From NCBI RefSeq assembly GCF_000003815.2, contig NC_049987.1:2944068-3008067 (forward strand): 64,000 nt of DNA, in the 5' to 3' direction. The DNA comes from Branchiostoma floridae (lineage: Eukaryota > Chordata > Leptocardii > Amphioxiformes > Branchiostomatidae). The notes under the pieces were generated by a model, which did not search any database, was not told the origin of the DNA, and saw only the letters and a list, made by a program, of their open reading frames with translations. Below, in pieces: positions 59,480 through 64,000 of the stretch (position 1 is the first letter of the stretch; the number at the start of each line of letters is the position of its first letter). A program made the position numbers and the translations under genes.

Positions 59480-62316
59480 ATATACACGAGTTTGATACAT
59501 AACTCCCTCCATAGTATCAATATTAACGTAACACGATGGTCCAAAAGGGCATGAAAAATCCCCACTTGTGGGACATGAATATTGATGATAATTAGATGTC
59601 AATCACTGTTGTCTCCATTGGAAACTGTCCGTGATTGGTTGAAAATTTAAAAGGCGGGCCGTAGTAATGTTTATGTTACGATATCTCCCCTGTGTCAACG
59701 TCGCTATTCATATGCGTTACCTGCCACTGGTATCAATTGTTATTATATTAGCACGTTTTAACAATACCAATTCGTTGCCTGACTCAAAACCAACAGGATT
59801 TTCAGTATAGTTTTGTCCATCTTATGGTCAAAATACCTAAAGATATTCCATCATCAAAAAATACCAGCCAGCTCCCCGCTGGTGAAGTTGGACGATTTGT
59901 GCTGGGTTTCGACGGCAAAAGATTCAATATGGCGCTAGTAGTAGTAAAATATTCCAAACTGAACGTATTTGTAATATAAACAGCTTTACCAAGCCACTTT
60001 TCAGCGAGAAATTATTGACAGGATACGGTTTGAAAGTTCCTTCCGATAAAATAGAACAAGATAGCGCAACAGTTGGAACGGATTGGTTGCACCGAGCGCT
60101 ACTGTGCTCAAATAGAAGACACCATTTATTAAACACACTGTGTCCATGGCCAGTCCCAGTTTGTACGTTTTTCTCTCCAATCATTGCCCAGGTTGTAGAC
60201 CAACCTTAAAGTTTAGTTGTAATCCTGATCTGGCATTTTAGACCTTTTCAAAAAGGTGCCTTGTAAATTGTTACGAATTACCGACGCCGTCAGTTCTTGA
60301 CAACAATAATCCCACTTGGGTAACATCATTTGTAGCAGCATGGGTGAGTTGTACATTAAAAAAACACAGACACCATTTATTTTGAAACCAATTATCTAAT
60401 TGAGTCACATATTCTGTGAAATGTGTTCTGGTTATTTTGAATAAAAGTCCTGCAATGAATTAACTTAGTAATACGTTCTGTTTAGTTTGCTAAAGAAAAC
60501 AATCCGAAACCACACGCAACATTTCCCACCACAATACAGTAGACTATCCCATTGACCTGAGATGAACCGGCGGGCGCCATGTTTGATTTCCCAAGCGGTC
60601 ACGAAAACTCGACCCAAACACAGAATAAAGAAGGAAAAATACACAAGCATACACAAAACACACACAACTTAGGAGGATGAAAACTTAAGTCTGATTCATG
60701 TAACCGATGACCAGAATATAGTTGCCTTTGATACACAATCAAATCAAATTACGGAACGATAGTGAAAAAAAAAAAACGTGGTTCGTCCAAAACTAGCTTA
60801 AAACAAGCAGCTTTGATCAAAACTCCTTGCTTGTAACTTACAGGACAAAAGTACTGAATACACACACCAAACAATTTCAGAGACTTTGCATTTGATTTAC
60901 AGTTGAAAACCCCGCTCCCAGCACAGGCACAAAGAGATGATTTGCATGAAAGTGCCCGCGAAGACAAAGGGGCGCTAATAAGGCTCTGTCATCTATGCCA
61001 ACACCGCCTCATTATAGCTTCAAAACATCTCTTTTTCAGCGTGGAAACTCTGAATAAAGTGCTCATTTCATATTTTGACCGATATTTTCCGATCCTACCG
61101 ATAAAATGAAACAAAAACTACTCCATTTGAAAGAGCAAAAGCCGCCCACCATCTTGGTTTTCGTATTTGTTTTTCTATCGGTGCGTTCAGGAATTATGGG
61201 AGAAAAAAGTATCGGTAAATAGGAACAGAATTTTAAATGTATCAGACATAAAAAACTACACAGTAGAAATTTATTTTAGAAAGTTTGAGCTTAGATAAGG
61301 GTATAAATGTTTGATTCCAACGTAAATGAGAAAAAAAAGTCGGTGGGGTTCAGAGTTCAGAGACTGAAAGTGACTTTTGCCACGTCCCGTGAAAGCGGGG
61401 ATTTGAGCACTGTATTGCACTGACACTTTTTGAGTTTTACGTCGTTTCAAGGCTGACATTTTTATTTGTCATGTATATGCTTTTGTTAATTTATATCATA
61501 AACTAATCGATCATAATCTTGGGAAATACTTCTGCTGCTTTCTGTATATATGCCGTGCGGCACTTCAGACCCGCCTGTGGGTGTGGCCTATTAGCATAGC
61601 AACGAGAAGAATGGCCTAGCAACAGACCAGCGTGAATTACATGGTAATAAGATAGTTGAACTTGTTTCAGACAAGGAGGGTTGGGTCCCTTGTATTCCCG
61701 TTATTGCACGTACCCTAGTCTTGACATAAGATGTGTTTCATTGTATTTACCTGTCCTCTAGTGTATCTCCAATATGAAGTCTCTACCATGAATTGACCAC
61801 AAAAGAACTATGTAATGTCTTTATAAATTATGCAAATAAGGTATTCATTAGAATAACGCACATTTTGGTATATGCACCTGGCCAAGGGATATCTTCACCT
61901 CCAACATGACTCTTTTTTCTAGTATTTAGGAACTGGTGCGTTTGCCCGTGTTTCTTAAGACTGGTACTTTACCAGTGTTTGTGTAGCATTTAGCAACAGG
62001 TATATCAACTTGCGTGTAGATAGTGTTTATAATAAAAACTGTTATTCACTTGTGTTTTTATTTAATTGTGCTTTGGAAATGTTTCCTGCACAAGATAGAA
62101 AATACTGTGACAAATCGAAAACATATAGCTGACTTATTCGGTGCATAGATGGTGTTCATTTATGCGTTCGCGATAGCGCTGTCTTTTTATGCCACCTCAA
62201 CTGCAAAAAAAAAAAAGCATTTTTCATTTCAATGGCTTGTTTGCACCGAACCGCATAGTATCGACTTTCGAGGTATAACATCTTCAGGTAATAAGGTGAC
62301 ATATACGTTACTCCCT
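59480..62316. other. No gene seen
   Basis: AT-rich sequence. A fragment near 60533-60562 (TACAGTAGACT-CCCATTGACC) is shared with 26433-26456 inside the mariner-like MITE. Otherwise nothing supported. Confidence 0.45.
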
Positions 62317-62416
62317 NNNNNNNNNNNNNNNNNNNNNNNNNNNNNNNNNNNNNNNNNNNNNNNNNNNNNNNNNNNNNNNNNNNNNNNNNNNNNNNNNNNN
62401 NNNNNNNNNNNNNNNN
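62317..62416. other. Assembly gap of 100 N
   Basis: Followed by a G10 run and GCGAGATCGCTG, the inverted form of the sequence beside the 59380 gap. Confidence 1.
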
Positions 62417-62682
62417 GGGGGGGGGGCGAGATCGCTGTCACACCGGCCCTTTTTTATTGCTGGCCGGGGTGGATTCTTGCTCTCCCTACCTTTTGAAACT
62501 TCTTACCTATGTGTCTGGGCGATAAAATCTCACCAGCACTCCCTACACCTTTCGTATACAGCACTGCTTGCGATCTATCATACTTTTTGTTTCCGAAAGC
62601 TGCCCGGTAGGTACATACAACGTGCAGTAAGTACGGCAATATATTAAAGACAACATGTTTTGAGAGAACTGTGGAACCTCGC

Positions 62683-62702
62683 GTTGCCGCTAGGTGGCGT
62701 GT
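62683..62702 (+). promoter_or_regulatory. CTCF-like motif
   Basis: GCCGCTAGGTGGCGTG closely fits the conserved animal CTCF core (CC-x-C/G-C/T-AG-G-GGC). It is outside any repeat I recognise. Motif evidence only. Confidence 0.35.
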
Positions 62703-64000
62703 GTTGTTTACGTTTACGACGATGACACCGTCAAGACTCATCTCACATACAGCGATCCATTAAGACCTGTCATTGACAGTTACTCTTTACTCATATTCGT
62801 GCTTCTACTATTTATCACCTTGTACTGAACTTCCAGGTAAGGCTGCAATAAGTAAAAAAAAATATCTTTATTTTGTTTTAAAACACTAAATGTACGAATC
62901 TTAGTTTTGGAATCGTATATCACTATGTCCTAACCTGATATCCAGCCGTATTATAGCTCCCGTGTCTCTTCCGTATTTGTGGAGAGGACAGAAGAGACTC
63001 TGGTGCTTTGATACGCCAAGCTACCTATGTCACACATATGACTTTTTGACACGGAATGTTCTAGACATGATGTTTTAGGTCATCCTTTTTTGCACAAGTA
63101 CAGCGGAATTTCATGACGCCTGATATTTACAGATATCTTGTAAAATTTGACAACCCTCCTAACGTGAGTTGCGTCCAGTTTCTACTACTCCTTTGGCAAA
63201 AAAAAAACAGTAAAAAGTATATTTTGATTGTGGTACACTATCATTATCTCACCATGAAATGCCAATGCTTATACACAATAGATGCAGTCACCCAGAGTGA
63301 CAGATAAGATTTGGCCTAGAGTCAAAGCCGATTTTCTCATTATTACATGTCAGTAGAGGCACTTTGGGAACGCCCCAAAACATTTCACTTGTGACGTGTA
63401 TCCCAAATACAGTTGTTTCTGAGGTAAGGGTAATTTACAACTTAGAAATATAGTTGGTTGTGATGTAATTAGGATTTACAGAGTACACATTTGACTGTTT
63501 GTGATGTAATGGCAATTTCCAAGGTAGAAATCAGACAAATTGCACGTACGGAGGGTTGTGCCCTTAGATTTACAGCCTCACTTATGTATTTACTAGTATA
63601 TAAAATGATGTAAGTGTCCGCGAAAGATATTTCTCTTCAAGTCTTGGGCATGATTTTTGTTTACTTCTAGGTATACATTTTTATTTTTCGTTTCCTAAAA
63701 CAACCCGGCCAGGCCCAGGTTTGTGACCTCGGTTCATTGAACGGTTATCCCACTTTTGAACAGGGGGTTGTTGAAGAATGTTTTGTCACGTTCTATATAA
63801 CGAAATCATTAGAAATTTTTCAACATTCCTGGCACATTTGGCCCGATTGTGGCATAACAGACCACCCAGATCCTGCGTATTCTTTAAATGTTTTGTTCAG
63901 CCATGACACCCCGTGTATTGAAATAGTATGTCCCTAATCATATGTTTATACGCAGAAGAAACCGATATCTCATTGATATATAACGAATAAATAACGAATC
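62703..64000. other. No gene seen; one repeat fragment
   Basis: 63660-63735 matches the right end of the Harbinger-like element (GGTATACATTTT, CCCGGCC-GGCCCAGGTTTG). 62985-63009 shares GGACAGAAGAGACTC-GGTGCT with 58511-58535. No coding support. Confidence 0.5.

Noticed and set aside
62149-62496. Frame starting MVFIYAFAIALSFYATSTA, like a signal peptide
   Set aside because: It runs into an A-run and then a gap, with no donor site or following exon. It is probably chance.

Overview
The window looks like a lancelet (Branchiostoma) nuclear genome fragment. The reasons are phase-1 exon shuffling of animal extracellular modules (D8C, F-type lectin, C-type lectin, F5/8 C, GON, WSC, kringle, Ig), many short introns, several non-LTR retrotransposon groups and dense MITE, SINE and microsatellite content. 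The genus is inferred from general knowledge, without any database search. Family names were assigned by reading motifs by eye.

Layout. 1-1140: 3' part of a non-LTR retrotransposon (minus). 2005-2275: tRNA-derived SINE (minus). 2701-6800: a multi-exon plus-strand gene or gene-like element. It joins a Gln/Pro-rich protein to the C-terminal half of a tyrosine recombinase domain, broken by one in-frame stop and lacking the catalytic His. 7232-8214: assembly gap. 8560-9960: no gene. 9960-11930: a 52-bp satellite split by a 1.3-kb non-coding element of a family with six copies or fragments in the window. 11965-14350: decayed L1/Tx1-like retrotransposon (minus).

14463-52721 is dominated by one minus-strand gene of about 40 exons and about 2,630 codons. 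It encodes a type I membrane protein. In order: signal peptide, D8C, D8C, [Cys-rich A, Cys-rich B] twice, F-type lectin, D8C, C-type lectin, C-type lectin, F5/8 type C, GON, WSC, kringle, C-type lectin, Ig, one transmembrane helix and a tail of about five residues. Acidic linker exons with Ser-Gly motifs separate many of the modules. Nearly every module is bounded by phase-1 introns. Three small exons break the frame by one base, and this needs checking. Its introns hold an R2-type retrotransposon inside a 254-bp satellite, an almost complete CR1/L2-type element (46-50.9 kb), a PIF/Harbinger-like element that split a SINE, a Tc1/mariner-like MITE next to a splice acceptor, and long microsatellites.

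52740-64000 holds no gene I can support. It contains a (TG)n tract, two more copies of the 1.3-kb family, a 201-bp mariner-like MITE, a MITE with about 68-bp inverted repeats, and two 100-bp gaps beside the same G/C-rich repeat.

How the parts relate. The receptor's several sugar- or surface-binding folds, proteoglycan-like linkers and minimal tail suggest a cell-surface capture or adhesion molecule that signals, if at all, through a partner. That is inference from architecture.
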